Positions 18,715-27,551 of a stretch of 64,000 nt of DNA are shown here, in pieces. This stretch comes from Curtobacterium ammoniigenes NBRC 101786 (GTDB lineage: Bacteria; Actinomycetota; Actinomycetes; Actinomycetales; Microbacteriaceae), in NCBI RefSeq assembly GCF_001571045.1, contig NZ_BCSV01000002.1, positions 614,176 through 678,175 on the forward strand. The letters run 5' to 3'. The position numbers were made by a program, and so were the translations under genes. The notes under the pieces were generated by a model. The model saw only the letters and a program-made list of their open reading frames with translations. It was not told where the DNA came from and did not search any database. The number at the start of each line of letters is the position of its first letter. The first letter of the stretch is position 1.

Positions 18715-19090
18715 GCGCCGCGCCGCTCAGGTTCGTCCGGTGGTGAGGTTCCTGCGCTCTGGCGCGTGTTGCGGGCAGAACGTCGCTGTCCGGTGCCACG
18801 CATCCGGCGTGTCGTGAGGGCACGCTGCCGTCGGCAGCTTCCGCTTTCGAACGCGCCGCGCCGCTCAGGTTCGGCCGGTGGTGGGGTTCCTGCGCTTGGG
18901 CGCGTGTTGCGGGCAGAACGTCGTGGTCCGGTGCCGCGCATCCGGCGTGTCGGAAGGGGCGCTGCCCTCGGCAGCGTCCGCCTTTGCACGCGCCGCGCCG
19001 CTCAGGTTCGGCCGGTGGTGGGGTTCCTGCGCTTGGGCGCGTGTTGCGGGCAGAACGTCGTGGTCCGGTGCCACGCATCCTGCGTGTCGG
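18715..19090 (+). repeat. Three tandem copies of a ~137-bp intergenic repeat
   Basis: Copies begin at 18715, 18853 and 18990, each with GCGCCGCGCCGCTCAG and continuing through GGTTCCTGCGC, GCGCGTGTTGCGGGCAGAAC and CCGGTGCC(A/G)CGCATCC. The third copy is cut after about 100 bases. Copies 2 and 3 are nearly identical; copy 1 differs at scattered positions. No frame is conserved as protein, so this looks like non-coding repeated DNA. It fills the 625-base gap between groEL and the DUF559 gene. Confidence 0.88.
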
Positions 19091-19210
19091 GGGCGCTCGT
19101 GGTCCAGCCATCGGGAACGTGCGTCCTCCACAGCATGGCCACGAGGGTCGTATCGAACCGAACTCGCTCGTCGCCCGTCACTCGGAGTCGAGATCCGCGA
19201 GTGTCGGTGT

Positions 19211-20104
19211 ATGGGACGCGGCCTTTCGAACCTCCCCGCCGAATTTCGATACCGGCCGTTCCTCGTGCGCGACGCACTCGCCGCAGGTGTTCCCGAGGCG
19301 CGATTATCGGCGACAGACCTTTACGCGCCGGTCGCCGGGGTCAGGGTCGCGCGGAGCTTTGCACATTCAGGCAAGACGCGCGTGCTCTCCGTCGGGCTCG
19401 TTCTCGGTCGGCATCAGCGAGTCAGCGGCACTTCCGCGCTGCTCCTCCTCGGCGCTCCTCTCCCGGAAGAGCTGCAGCGCGCGGAGGCTCTCGTCAATGT
19501 GGTGAGTTGGGGCGGCGTTGCACCGCTGCGGCGTCGAGGCGTCATCGGGCGAGTCACCTCGGATGTGGGATCAATGACGGTCGATGGGGTGCAATGCAGC
19601 ACGCCTTCGCTCGCCTGGTTCGAAGCTCGCCGAACGCTCACGCATGACGACCTCGTTATTGCGGGCGACTATCTCGTGCGGGAGGGCGGACCTGCTACCT
19701 GCGACGACCTGCGAGCGGCAATTCGGCCGGGCGCTGTTCAGTCTGCGCTGGCGCGTCGCGCCTTGGCCTCTGTGCGGGCGGGCGCCGAGTCGCCGATGGA
19801 GACGAAATTGCGTCTCCTGCTTGTCCGGGCGGGCATACCCGAGCCGGAACTCAACATCGACGTGCTCGATCGGCGCGGGGCGTTCCTCGGGAGGGTTGAC
19901 ATGCTCTGGCCCGCCTCTCGCGTCGGTCTTGAGTACGACGGGAGTTACCACTACCTCTCGCGGGCGGCTTGGGAGCGCGACCGAAAGCGGTCGAACGAGT
20001 TCGTCGCGGAGGGGTGGCGCGTCCTGCACGTCTCCGCGCAAGACGCGCGGTCCCCGGCCGACGTGATTCAGCGACTCCGGGAGCTGCTGGCTTCGGCGCC
20101 GTGA
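19211..20104 (+). CDS. DUF559-type (Vsr-like endonuclease fold) protein
   Basis: This is a 297-aa protein common in Microbacteriaceae. The N-terminal part resembles the winged-helix 'AbiEi-like' start (RPFLVRDALAAGVPEARLSATDLYAPVAGVRV). The C-terminal 100 residues are the DUF559 domain, with the PD-(D/E)XK-like core: RVDMLWPASRVGLEYDGSYHY (Asp and Glu) followed by RDRKRSNEFVAEGWRVLHV. This fold is shared with very-short-patch-repair nucleases. No activity is shown for this family in general. The start is ATG at 19211. Repeats lie on both sides, which suggests local recombination. Confidence 0.78.
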   Translation: MGRGLSNLPAEFRYRPFLVRDALAAGVPEARLSATDLYAPVAGVRVARSFAHSGKTRVLSVGLVLGRHQRVSGTSALLLLGAPLPEELQRAEALVNVVSWGGVAPLRRRGVIGRVTSDVGSMTVDGVQCSTPSLAWFEARRTLTHDDLVIAGDYLVREGGPATCDDLRAAIRPGAVQSALARRALASVRAGAESPMETKLRLLLVRAGIPEPELNIDVLDRRGAFLGRVDMLWPASRVGLEYDGSYHYLSRAAWERDRKRSNEFVAEGWRVLHVSAQDARSPADVIQRLRELLASAP

Positions 20105-20442
20105 GGAGCGATGCGGGCAATGGGGGGACGCGTGCGCTACGTCGCCCTCGATTCGGGGCGCGCCACGGGGAGGCGGGCGACACGGGGACGCGGGGCGCGA
20201 CACACGGGGAGGCGGGCGAGACGCGGACGCGTGGGACGCGCGGGATGGCAGCGATACGAGGATGCGGGCGACACGTCGGCCGCGATCCGCGCTGAGTCAG
20301 GTTCCGCAGGTTTGGCGCGTGTTGGAGGCGGCTTCTTGCGGTTCGGCGACAAGTGAGCGGCGTGTCGAGAGCGGCGCCGCGACTTCGCGCCCCGCTCGGG
20401 CGCGCCGCCCGTCGGGCGCGACGGCCTCCGGCCCCTTCCCGC
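20105..20442 (+). other. Intergenic stretch with G-rich direct repeats
   Basis: This 338-base gap holds a 17-base direct repeat (20164-20180 and 20203-20219) within G-rich sequence, and near 20295 a fragment (GTCAGGTTCCGCAGGTTTGGCGCGTGTTG) that resembles part of the 137-bp repeat upstream of the DUF559 gene. No gene is supported. Confidence 0.5.
20164..20219 (+). repeat. Direct repeat CACGGGGAGGCGGGCGA, two copies
   Basis: Two identical 17-base copies start at 20164 and 20203 (39 bases apart), with GGGGACGC-like sequence between them. A similar GGGGACGC array occurs at 22206, on the other side of the kinase gene. Confidence 0.8.
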
Positions 20443-22125
20443 CTACGGCGCGGTGGGCTCTGGGGCCTCCCAGCCCCTCGGCACGAGTGGCAACCACACG
20501 CGGAACGTCGCTCCGCCGCCCGGCGTGTCAATCACCTCGACGCGCCCACGGTGGGCGGCGACGATGCCGGAGACGATCGCGAGGCCGAGCCCCGAGCCTC
20601 CCGTATCGCGTGCGCGGGACGTGTCGGCCCGCCAGAACCGCTGGAAGATCTTGTCGCGGAGCTGCGGCGGAATGCCCTCGCCGTGGTCGATGACGTCGAG
20701 GTGCGCCATGTCGTTCTCCTCGTCGACGCCGATGCCGATCTCGATCGGAGCGTCGTGCTCGGTGAACCGCATCGCATTGCCCATGAGGTTCGTCACGACC
20801 TGACGGACCTTGTTCTCTTCCGCGAGGACGACCGGGGGCCGTGCCGGCAGCATCACCGCAGGCATCGGCGTGGTGGGCGGATTCGCGTCGGTGACGCCCT
20901 CGACGCTCATTGCGCGGTTGCGGCGTGCGCGAAGGCGCGCAAGCGTCTGCCCGGCGAACGCGATCGGACCCGTCGTATTCGCTGACAGTGGGGAGGCGGG
21001 GCGCGGCTCCGGCTCGGACGCGGACACGCGCTGCGGCACACCGACACCGGTGATCGCGTCTTCGAGGAGGACCTGAATCTCGCGGTCCGGGTTCGACGCC
21101 ATCGTGTCCAGGGCGGAGTCGCGGGCGATCGCGACGAGGTCCACCGGCCCGAGATCCAGCGGCTTCGACTCGTCGATGCGTGCCAACTGCAGCAGATCCT
21201 GCACGAGGAGGCCCATCCGCTGCGCCTCTTTCTCGATGCGGCCCATCGCCTGGGCGACGTCCTCCTCCTTGCGGAGCGCACCCATGCGATACAGCTCCGC
21301 ATAGCCGCGCAGTGACACGAGGGGCGTTCGAAGCTCGTGCGACGCGTCGCCGACGAAGCGCCGCATCTGCTCGATCGTGCGCTGACGGTCGTCGAACGCC
21401 GAGTCGATCCGCTCCAGCATCTGGTTCAACGACCGGTTCAGCCGCCCGACCTCCGTGTTCGGTGTGTCGTCGGTAAGGCGCTGCGAGTAATCGCCCGCCG
21501 CGAAACGCGCCGCCGTGTCTTCCACATCGCGCAGGGGATCGAACGTCGCCGTGACCAGCAGGCGCGTCAGCATCGCGCCGAGCAGAATCACGGAGATGCC
21601 GAACCCGAGGAAGATGACGGTGAAGCGCGCGATCGTGGCGTCGGCTCCGGACGTCGAGAACGCGACAAGCATGGTGTAGGAGGCCGGGGCTGTGGTGCCC
21701 GTCGGGTCGCTCTGCGTCACCGTCACCGCGTAGGCGCGCCACTCGCGGTCGTGGGTGGAATCCCAGACCGCAAACGCTTGGCCGCTCTGCACCCGCTCGC
21801 TGAGATCGAGCCCCTTCAGATCGGGTCGGTGCTGCCCGGGGGTCTGGCAGACGATCTTGCCGCCTTCGGCAACGACGGCGACGTACGTCGTGCTCTCGAC
21901 CGCGACCGTCGGCTTGCATGAGCCGTTCGACAGCGGCTGCACACCGAGCGAGGTTGCGGTGCTCTTCACGCTCGTGTCCAACTGCCCGACCAGGTACGTG
22001 TCGAGCACCGTCATCGTGCCGAGGCCCGCCACGAGCAGCCCGAGGGTCACCAGGAGGACGGTGATCCCGGTGATCTTGGTGCGCAGGGAGATCCCGTTCC
22101 ACCAGCGGCTGAGTCGTGTGTGCAT
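20443..22125 (-). CDS. HAMP-domain sensor histidine kinase
   Basis: This is a 560-aa membrane kinase. A membrane segment at residues 20-40 and another at about 165-190 flank an extracellular sensor domain of roughly 125 residues. A HAMP linker (about 192-245) leads to the dimerisation domain, with phospho-accepting His263 in DASHELRTPLVSLRGY. The ATPase domain has N box NLMGNAMRFT (446-455), G1 (DHGEGIP), F box (FWRADTSR) and G2 (TGGSGLGLAIVSG). A Pro/Ala/Arg-rich insertion of about 65 residues (365-430) lies before the N box. The partner regulator is encoded 150 bases upstream on the same strand. The signal is unknown; TrcS/TcrY-type kinases are the closest class. Confidence 0.9.
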   Translation of the reverse strand: MHTRLSRWWNGISLRTKITGITVLLVTLGLLVAGLGTMTVLDTYLVGQLDTSVKSTATSLGVQPLSNGSCKPTVAVESTTYVAVVAEGGKIVCQTPGQHRPDLKGLDLSERVQSGQAFAVWDSTHDREWRAYAVTVTQSDPTGTTAPASYTMLVAFSTSGADATIARFTVIFLGFGISVILLGAMLTRLLVTATFDPLRDVEDTAARFAAGDYSQRLTDDTPNTEVGRLNRSLNQMLERIDSAFDDRQRTIEQMRRFVGDASHELRTPLVSLRGYAELYRMGALRKEEDVAQAMGRIEKEAQRMGLLVQDLLQLARIDESKPLDLGPVDLVAIARDSALDTMASNPDREIQVLLEDAITGVGVPQRVSASEPEPRPASPLSANTTGPIAFAGQTLARLRARRNRAMSVEGVTDANPPTTPMPAVMLPARPPVVLAEENKVRQVVTNLMGNAMRFTEHDAPIEIGIGVDEENDMAHLDVIDHGEGIPPQLRDKIFQRFWRADTSRARDTGGSGLGLAIVSGIVAAHRGRVEVIDTPGGGATFRVWLPLVPRGWEAPEPTAP

Positions 22126-22205
22126 GCGTTGTCAACGATAGACGGAGGCCCCGCGGGAGCGAGTGCTGCCGTGGGGCCTCCGGGAAAAGCGCGGGTTATC
22201 CCCAG

Positions 22206-22234
22206 CGGGGACGCGGGGACGCGGGGACGCGGGG
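22206..22234 (+). repeat. GCGGGGAC-type octamer tandem repeat
   Basis: Three and a half copies of an 8-base unit (GCGGGGAC) between the response regulator and kinase genes. It lies in the leader of the kinase cistron on the minus strand, where it reads GTCCCCGC. Confidence 0.8.
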
Positions 22235-22275
22235 GCTGGGGAAGCGGGACGCGGGAACCTGCGCTGTGCCTCCGG

Positions 22276-22971
22276 TCAGGACGCCTTCGACGCCTTCAGC
22301 ATGTAACCGAAGCCGCGCTTCGTCTGGATGACCGGCTCCGCCGAGTACTGGTCGAGCTTGCGACGCAGGTAGGAGATGTAGGACTCGACGATGCCGGCAT
22401 CGCCGTTGAAGTCGTACTCCCACACATGGTCGAGGATCTGCGCCTTCGACAGCACGCGGTTCGGGTTCAGCATGAGGTAACGGAGCAGCTTGAACTCGGT
22501 CGGGCTGAGTTCGATCTGCGCGTCGCCGATCGTGACCTCATGCGTGTCCTGATCCATCATGAGCTCGCCGGCGCGGATGACGGCGTCTTCTTCGTCGTTC
22601 ATCGTGCGGCGGAGAATCGCCTTGATCCGGGCGACGATCTCGTCGAGCGAGAACGGTTTGGTCACGTAGTCATCGCCGCCGACAGTGAGGCCGGTGATCT
22701 TGTCCTCGGTGTCGTCTTTCGCGGTGAGGAACAGGATGGGCGACGTGTAGCCCGAGGAGCGGAGGCGTTTGGTCACGCCGAAGCCGTTCATGTCGGGGAG
22801 CATGACGTCCAGGATGATGAGATCCGGCTCTTCCTCGAGCACCGCGGAGATCGCCTGCGCCCCATTGCCGACGGCGCGCACCGCGAAGCCAGCAAAGCGA
22901 AGCGAAGTGGTGAGAAGGTCGCGGATGTTCGGCTCGTCATCGACGATGAGAATCTTGGGTCCGTCGGTCAT
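22276..22971 (-). CDS. OmpR-family response regulator
   Basis: This 231-aa regulator has a receiver domain (acidic pair in ILIVDDEPNI, phospho-acceptor Asp55 in LIILDVMLPD, Thr in ILFLTAKDD and Lys in YVTKPFS). A winged-helix domain follows (ELSPTEFKLLRYLMLNPNRVLSKAQILDHVW, then VESYISYLRRKLD and TKRGFGYML). The kinase gene follows downstream on the same strand, so they form a regulator-first operon. The recognition region resembles TrcR/TcrX-like regulators, but I cannot name the regulon. Confidence 0.92.
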   Translation of the reverse strand: MTDGPKILIVDDEPNIRDLLTTSLRFAGFAVRAVGNGAQAISAVLEEEPDLIILDVMLPDMNGFGVTKRLRSSGYTSPILFLTAKDDTEDKITGLTVGGDDYVTKPFSLDEIVARIKAILRRTMNDEEDAVIRAGELMMDQDTHEVTIGDAQIELSPTEFKLLRYLMLNPNRVLSKAQILDHVWEYDFNGDAGIVESYISYLRRKLDQYSAEPVIQTKRGFGYMLKASKAS

Positions 22972-23179
22972 GACCTCAGTATCTGATGGTTGTCTACGGG
23001 TTGCCTGGGAACAATCGGGATACGGACTGGAGGGGCGGCTCGGCCCCGCCGTGTACCTCCAGTTGGTTGGCGGTGCACCTGCTCAGCGAGGACGGTGCGC
23101 GGGCTTGGAAGAGGGTGCCTGCGGGTGTTCTCATGCGGCGCGAGCGCGTTGTGGTGCGGAGTGAGGCTGTCGGTGTCGC

Positions 23180-24871
23180 TCAGGCGGCAGCGAGCGCGTC
23201 CGCGTCGAGAATCGTGTACGCGTACCCCTGCTCGGCGAGGAACCGCTGCCGGTTCTGCGCGAAGTCCTGGTCGACGGTGTCTCTCGTGACGAGCGTGTAG
23301 AACGACGCGGGAACGCCGTCTTTATTCGGGCGGAGCAGGCGGCCGAGCCGCTGCGCCTCCTCCTGACGGGAACCGAACGATCCGGAGACTTGGATCGCGA
23401 CGGTGGCATCGGGGAGGTCGACCGAGAAGTTCGCGACCTTCGACACGACGAGGACGTCGATCTCGCCGGTTCGAAACGCTTGGTATAGCCGTTCGCGCTC
23501 GTCCACCGGGGTAGCACCGGTGATCTCCGGCGCATCCAGCTGCGCCGCGAGGTCGTCGAGCTGGTCGATGTACTGGCCGATCACGAGCACCTGCTCGCCC
23601 GGGTGCTTCGCGATCAGGTCGCGAACGACCGGCGTCTTCGCCGGCGACGTTGCCGCCAGGCGGTATCGGTCGTCGTCGCTCGACGCGGCGTACTCGAGGC
23701 GATCGCTGTGCGGGAGGTCGATCCGAACCTCGTAGCAGGCGGCGGGGGAGATGTAGCCCTGGGCTTCGATCTCTTTCCATGGGGCGTCGAAGCGCTTCGG
23801 GCCGATGAGGGAGAAGACGTCGCCTTCTCGGCCGTCCTCGCGCACGAGTGTGGCGGTGAGGCCGAGTCGACGGCGCGCCTGCAGATCCGCGGTCAGCTTG
23901 AACACGGGGGCAGGCAGCAGGTGCACCTCGTCGTAGACGATGAGCCCCCAGTCGAGCGCGTCGAGCAGGGACAGGTGCGTGTACACGCCCTTCCGCTTGG
24001 CGGTGAGGATCTGGTACGTCGCGATGGTGACCGGTCGGATCTCTTTCACCGTGCCGGAGTACTCGCCGATCTCGTCCGGCGTCAGTGACGTGCGGCGCAG
24101 GAGTTCGTCGCGCCACTGCCGGGCGGACACCGTGTTCGTCACGAGGATGAGCGTCGTCGCCTTCGCGGTGGCCATGGCCCCGGCGCCGACGAGCGTCTTG
24201 CCCGCGCCGCAGGGCAGCACCACGACACCGGACCCTTGCGCGAAGAACGAATCAACGGCGGCGCGCTGGTAATCGCGCAGATGCCACTCCGACTCGTCGA
24301 GCGCGATGTCGTGCGGTTGCCCCGGGGTGTACCCGGCGAGGTCTTCTGCGGGCCAACCGATCTTGACGAGCTCCTGCTTGATCTGGCCACGGGCCCACGG
24401 CAGTAGCTCGATCGCGGTCTCTGATCGGCGTGCACCGAGGAGCGGCGCGATCCGCTTTGAGCGCGTGACTTCGGCCAGCAGGGCGGGGTCGGATGCGGTC
24501 AGCACGAGCGTCGGGAGTTGCTCGAGCGCTTCTTGCGGCGAGTTCGCGATCGCGGGGGCGTCCGCGCGATCTTCGCGTTCGATCGTCAGGCGGCCGTAGC
24601 GGGCAACCGTGTCGCGGATGTCAACGGACACGCTCTGCGGCACCGGAAACTTGGCGTACCGCTCGAGCGTGTCGATCATGGCCTCGGCGGCATGCCCGGC
24701 AGCACGCGCGTTCCAGAGACCAAGTCGCGTGATGCGGTAGGTGTGGACGTGTTCGGGTGCGCGTTCGAGCTCTGCGAACACGGCAAGCTCATGGCGAGCG
24801 TCGGCAGCCTGCGGATGCGCGACCTCGAGCAGGACCGTGCGGTCGCTCTGCACGATGAGGGGGCCATTCAT
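23180..24871 (-). CDS. XPB-type DNA repair helicase
   Basis: This is a 563-aa superfamily 2 helicase of the bacterial/archaeal XPB group. An N-terminal damage-recognition-like domain (about 1-190) precedes helicase domain 1, with Walker A LPCGAGKTLVGAG, motif II as YDEVHLLPA and motif III LTATLVRED. Helicase domain 2 has QYIDQLDDLA, VVSKVANFSVDLPDA and the arginine-finger motif QRLGRLLRPNK. It unwinds DNA in a 3'-5' direction, with a role in repair known from mycobacterial XPB. The helicase-associated gene 11 bases upstream on the same strand is the usual partner. Confidence 0.95.
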   Translation of the reverse strand: MNGPLIVQSDRTVLLEVAHPQAADARHELAVFAELERAPEHVHTYRITRLGLWNARAAGHAAEAMIDTLERYAKFPVPQSVSVDIRDTVARYGRLTIEREDRADAPAIANSPQEALEQLPTLVLTASDPALLAEVTRSKRIAPLLGARRSETAIELLPWARGQIKQELVKIGWPAEDLAGYTPGQPHDIALDESEWHLRDYQRAAVDSFFAQGSGVVVLPCGAGKTLVGAGAMATAKATTLILVTNTVSARQWRDELLRRTSLTPDEIGEYSGTVKEIRPVTIATYQILTAKRKGVYTHLSLLDALDWGLIVYDEVHLLPAPVFKLTADLQARRRLGLTATLVREDGREGDVFSLIGPKRFDAPWKEIEAQGYISPAACYEVRIDLPHSDRLEYAASSDDDRYRLAATSPAKTPVVRDLIAKHPGEQVLVIGQYIDQLDDLAAQLDAPEITGATPVDERERLYQAFRTGEIDVLVVSKVANFSVDLPDATVAIQVSGSFGSRQEEAQRLGRLLRPNKDGVPASFYTLVTRDTVDQDFAQNRQRFLAEQGYAYTILDADALAAA

Positions 24872-24882
24872 TTCGTTTGAGC

Positions 24883-26712
24883 CTAACTGGGGCCACCGAC
24901 CGTGGGTTCCGGTGTCTCCACACGAAGCACGAGCGAGAGCGGCAGTGTCCGTTCAACGTCTGCCCGGATATCCCGACCACGCACTCTGCCGCCGGCGACC
25001 GCGGTCGGCACGATCGTGAACGGCCGTTCCGTGCCATCCGGCATCGCGACCGTGAGTGTGATCGTCGATCGATCACGCACTGCGAGGTCGATCTGGCGGC
25101 CGAGCCATTCTTGTTCCGGGGGCCGGTCCGCGTGCTGAGCCGCAGCCTCCAGACGGTCGACGAGGGCGCGTGCCTGCGCGCGCGGATCGACGGGCCGCAC
25201 GGCGGTGGAGGATCGCGCCGGCCGCCGCGAGTCGGTTCCAGACCCACCGATGTGCGCACGAGCCGTGCGAGCAACGACCGCTGGATAGCGCTGCGCCTCA
25301 AGCCGGGCGGCGACCGCCTCGATTGGGCTCGGGGTCGCGAGGGTCTCAAGGTCGACGCGCTGCCACCCCAGGTGCCGGAGCTCCGCGTCGACGCCGACAA
25401 GGTCGAGCTGGTCCGCGGCACCGCGGAGGAGCGCGCCGCGCCCGTCCGGGTTGTGGTCGATGACGATCGACCCGTCGCGCGCGGCGACCGCATCGACGAG
25501 GTAGCGCACCGGCTGTGGGACGTCGGTCGCGCTCAAGCGCTCCAGCGTGCTGACGATGGCGTCGTGGTCGAGCCCGGACCGCAGCGCAGCGCGCACGCTG
25601 TCGTCCGTCAGTCGATACCGGTTCGCGAGCCCAGCGGACTCGATCGTGGCGACGCGTCGAAGGGCGTCGTCATCAGCGGGATTGAGGGGGCCAGGAGCGA
25701 TCACGGTCAAATCGTGCTGCAGATAGACGGACGGGACGGTGGGGGGCAGGACGGCTGTGGCGGAGGCGAGTGCAGCCTCCCGTGTGGAGGACGAGCCGCC
25801 GCGACCCGCCGCCGCCCCGACGATCACGCGCCCCGCCTCGGTCAGGAGGCCCGTGGCAAGCAGTGCGAGGTGTCTCGCGTCCGTCGCGGCCCGTTCGACG
25901 AGCTCCTGAAGCCGCGCTCCTCCCGCGGGATAGCGGTGTGCGCCGATTGTTGCGACGTGCCTCCAGTCGGCCCCGCAAGCGAGGAGCGTGTCCTGCACCG
26001 GTTCGGCGAGTGCGCGCCACCACCGCGTCACAAGCTCCACCCAGCGCTCAGGCCACGGGGCGACGAGCCACGCGCGACCGGCATCCGTGAGCGACCACGG
26101 AACGGCCGCCGCGTCCACGAGTTCGGCGGCAGCAGCGACGTCGAGCAGGGCGCTCACATCGTCGGGATCTGCGCCGAGTTCTTCGCCGAGCTGACGAGCG
26201 AGCGGCAGCCCGATCCCTCCGCGCGCGAGCTCCCGAACGCGGCCGGCCTCGGTGTTCCGGAGCAGTTCCGCGACCGTTGTGAGCATCGCGAACGCACGCT
26301 CGCCGTCGTCCTGCGGGATATCAGTGCGCAGGCGGTCGCCGCGCGCCTGAGAGTGGTTTTCCACAGCCAGATCTGACTCCACAGCGAGTTCCGGCCGGCT
26401 GCGCACGCGGGCGAGCACCGCATCGTCGACGCCATCCTCGCCGACGAGCGCCAGCGCAACGGCCGGCGCCAAGTCCGGTGAGGCGAGATCAGCGCGATGC
26501 AGCGCGGCAATCGTGGCGCGCGGCAGCCATTCGAGCGCGCGGTCGATCGACGCCTCAGACCGCAGCAGTTCCGCGAGGTCGAACAGGTCGGCGACGGAGG
26601 TCGGGCCGGCCGCGAACGCGCTCTGCGGCAGGCGCCTGCGCACGACGAGGTCGACGAGGTCGTCCGGCGGCATGCTGCGCAGTCGAGCCGCCAGGGAGGC
26701 TGCGGTCGTCAT
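24883..26712 (-). CDS. Helicase-associated domain protein (XPB partner)
   Basis: This 609-aa protein lies directly upstream of the XPB gene, a conserved actinobacterial pairing. The first 80 residues resemble the start of helicase C-terminal-like proteins (LAARLRSMPPDDLVDLVVRRR). The C-terminal third has the helicase_C_3 region (VYLQHDLTVIAPGPLNPADDDALRRVATIES and LKRLSATDVPQPVRYLVDAVAAR-type text). No Walker motifs are seen, so it is not a helicase itself. It probably forms a complex with XPB; the biochemical role is not known. An 11-base spacing suggests co-transcription. Confidence 0.85.
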   Translation of the reverse strand: MTTAASLAARLRSMPPDDLVDLVVRRRLPQSAFAAGPTSVADLFDLAELLRSEASIDRALEWLPRATIAALHRADLASPDLAPAVALALVGEDGVDDAVLARVRSRPELAVESDLAVENHSQARGDRLRTDIPQDDGERAFAMLTTVAELLRNTEAGRVRELARGGIGLPLARQLGEELGADPDDVSALLDVAAAAELVDAAAVPWSLTDAGRAWLVAPWPERWVELVTRWWRALAEPVQDTLLACGADWRHVATIGAHRYPAGGARLQELVERAATDARHLALLATGLLTEAGRVIVGAAAGRGGSSSTREAALASATAVLPPTVPSVYLQHDLTVIAPGPLNPADDDALRRVATIESAGLANRYRLTDDSVRAALRSGLDHDAIVSTLERLSATDVPQPVRYLVDAVAARDGSIVIDHNPDGRGALLRGAADQLDLVGVDAELRHLGWQRVDLETLATPSPIEAVAARLEAQRYPAVVARTARAHIGGSGTDSRRPARSSTAVRPVDPRAQARALVDRLEAAAQHADRPPEQEWLGRQIDLAVRDRSTITLTVAMPDGTERPFTIVPTAVAGGRVRGRDIRADVERTLPLSLVLRVETPEPTVGGPS

Positions 26713-26737
26713 CGGCCCGCACGGTTCCGCGCGGCGA

Positions 26738-27058
26738 TCAGCGTGACAGCCGTCCGGTGCGCGCGGACTTGCCCGCGGTTGCTCGGTTCGCTCGATTCTC
26801 GCGGCTCTTGCGAATGCCGACCACGATGAACAGCACGATCATGAGGACCATGCCGATCGGCAGTCCGATCAGCGGCAGCGTCAGCGCGAGTGGCCAGATG
26901 CCGGTGGCGGGCAGTTGGTGCATGGTGAGCCAGCCCACGATCGTGATCGCGAAGCTCAGCAGGGAGAGCCCGATGATTGCGCCGACCATGTACACCAGGA
27001 TCCGTTCGGTACGATTGGATGTCGCCTGGGGGGCGGAGGGCTGAGACTGCTTGGCCAC
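26738..27058 (-). CDS. Small membrane protein of unknown function
   Basis: This 106-aa protein has two membrane segments (residues about 22-46, ILVYMVGAIIGLSLLSFAITIVGWL, and about 55-85, WPLALTLPLIGLPIGMVLMIVLFIVVGI), with a short polar N-terminus and a basic C-terminus (RKSRENRANRATAGKSARTGRLSR). Start GTG at 27058 is preferred; the longer frame upstream has no support. It lies just upstream of the helicase-associated gene on the same strand and could be in the same transcript. Related hypothetical proteins are known in Microbacteriaceae, but no function. Confidence 0.65.
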   Translation of the reverse strand: MAKQSQPSAPQATSNRTERILVYMVGAIIGLSLLSFAITIVGWLTMHQLPATGIWPLALTLPLIGLPIGMVLMIVLFIVVGIRKSRENRANRATAGKSARTGRLSR

Positions 27059-27173
27059 CGAGTCAGGATAGTCGACACGCCGGTCCGCCTCCAGAACGGG
27101 CCACCATAGACCAGACACGAGATCAGGCACGGACGGATCGATCGTCGCCGTCCACGAATGAGGAGTACAGCGC

Positions 27174-27551
27174 ATGCCCACCGGCAAGGTGAAGTTCTAC
27201 GACGAGCAGAAGGGGTTCGGGTTCATCGCAGGCGATGACGGCGAACAGGTCTTCCTGCACGCGTCCGCGCTGCCCGCCGGGCTCACGACCGTCAAGCCCG
27301 GAACGCGCCTGGAGTACAGCATCGTCGCAGGCAAGCGCGGCACGCAGGCGCTCTCGGTGACTGTGCTCGAGCGCGGCCCGAGCCTGTCGAAGATGAACCG
27401 TCGTTCCGCGGACGACATGGTCCCGATCGTCGAGGACCTCATCAAGCGCCTCGACGCCGTCAGCGGTGACCTGCGCCACGGCCACTACCCGAAGAACGGC
27501 GACCGTCTCGCGACGATCCTCCGCTTCGTCGCCGATCAGCTGGACGCGTGA
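27174..27551 (+). CDS. Cold-shock-domain protein with C-terminal extension (CspB-like)
   Basis: This 125-aa protein begins with a cold-shock domain (residues 1-66) with RNP1 KGFGFIAG and RNP2 VFLHASAL. A 60-residue helical extension (DDMVPIVEDLIKRLDAVSGDLRHGHYPKNGDRLATILRFVADQLDA) is conserved in actinobacterial members of this type. RNA or single-stranded DNA binding is expected. Its stop overlaps the DUF3027 start as GTGA, a conserved actinobacterial gene pair. Confidence 0.9.
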   Translation: MPTGKVKFYDEQKGFGFIAGDDGEQVFLHASALPAGLTTVKPGTRLEYSIVAGKRGTQALSVTVLERGPSLSKMNRRSADDMVPIVEDLIKRLDAVSGDLRHGHYPKNGDRLATILRFVADQLDA

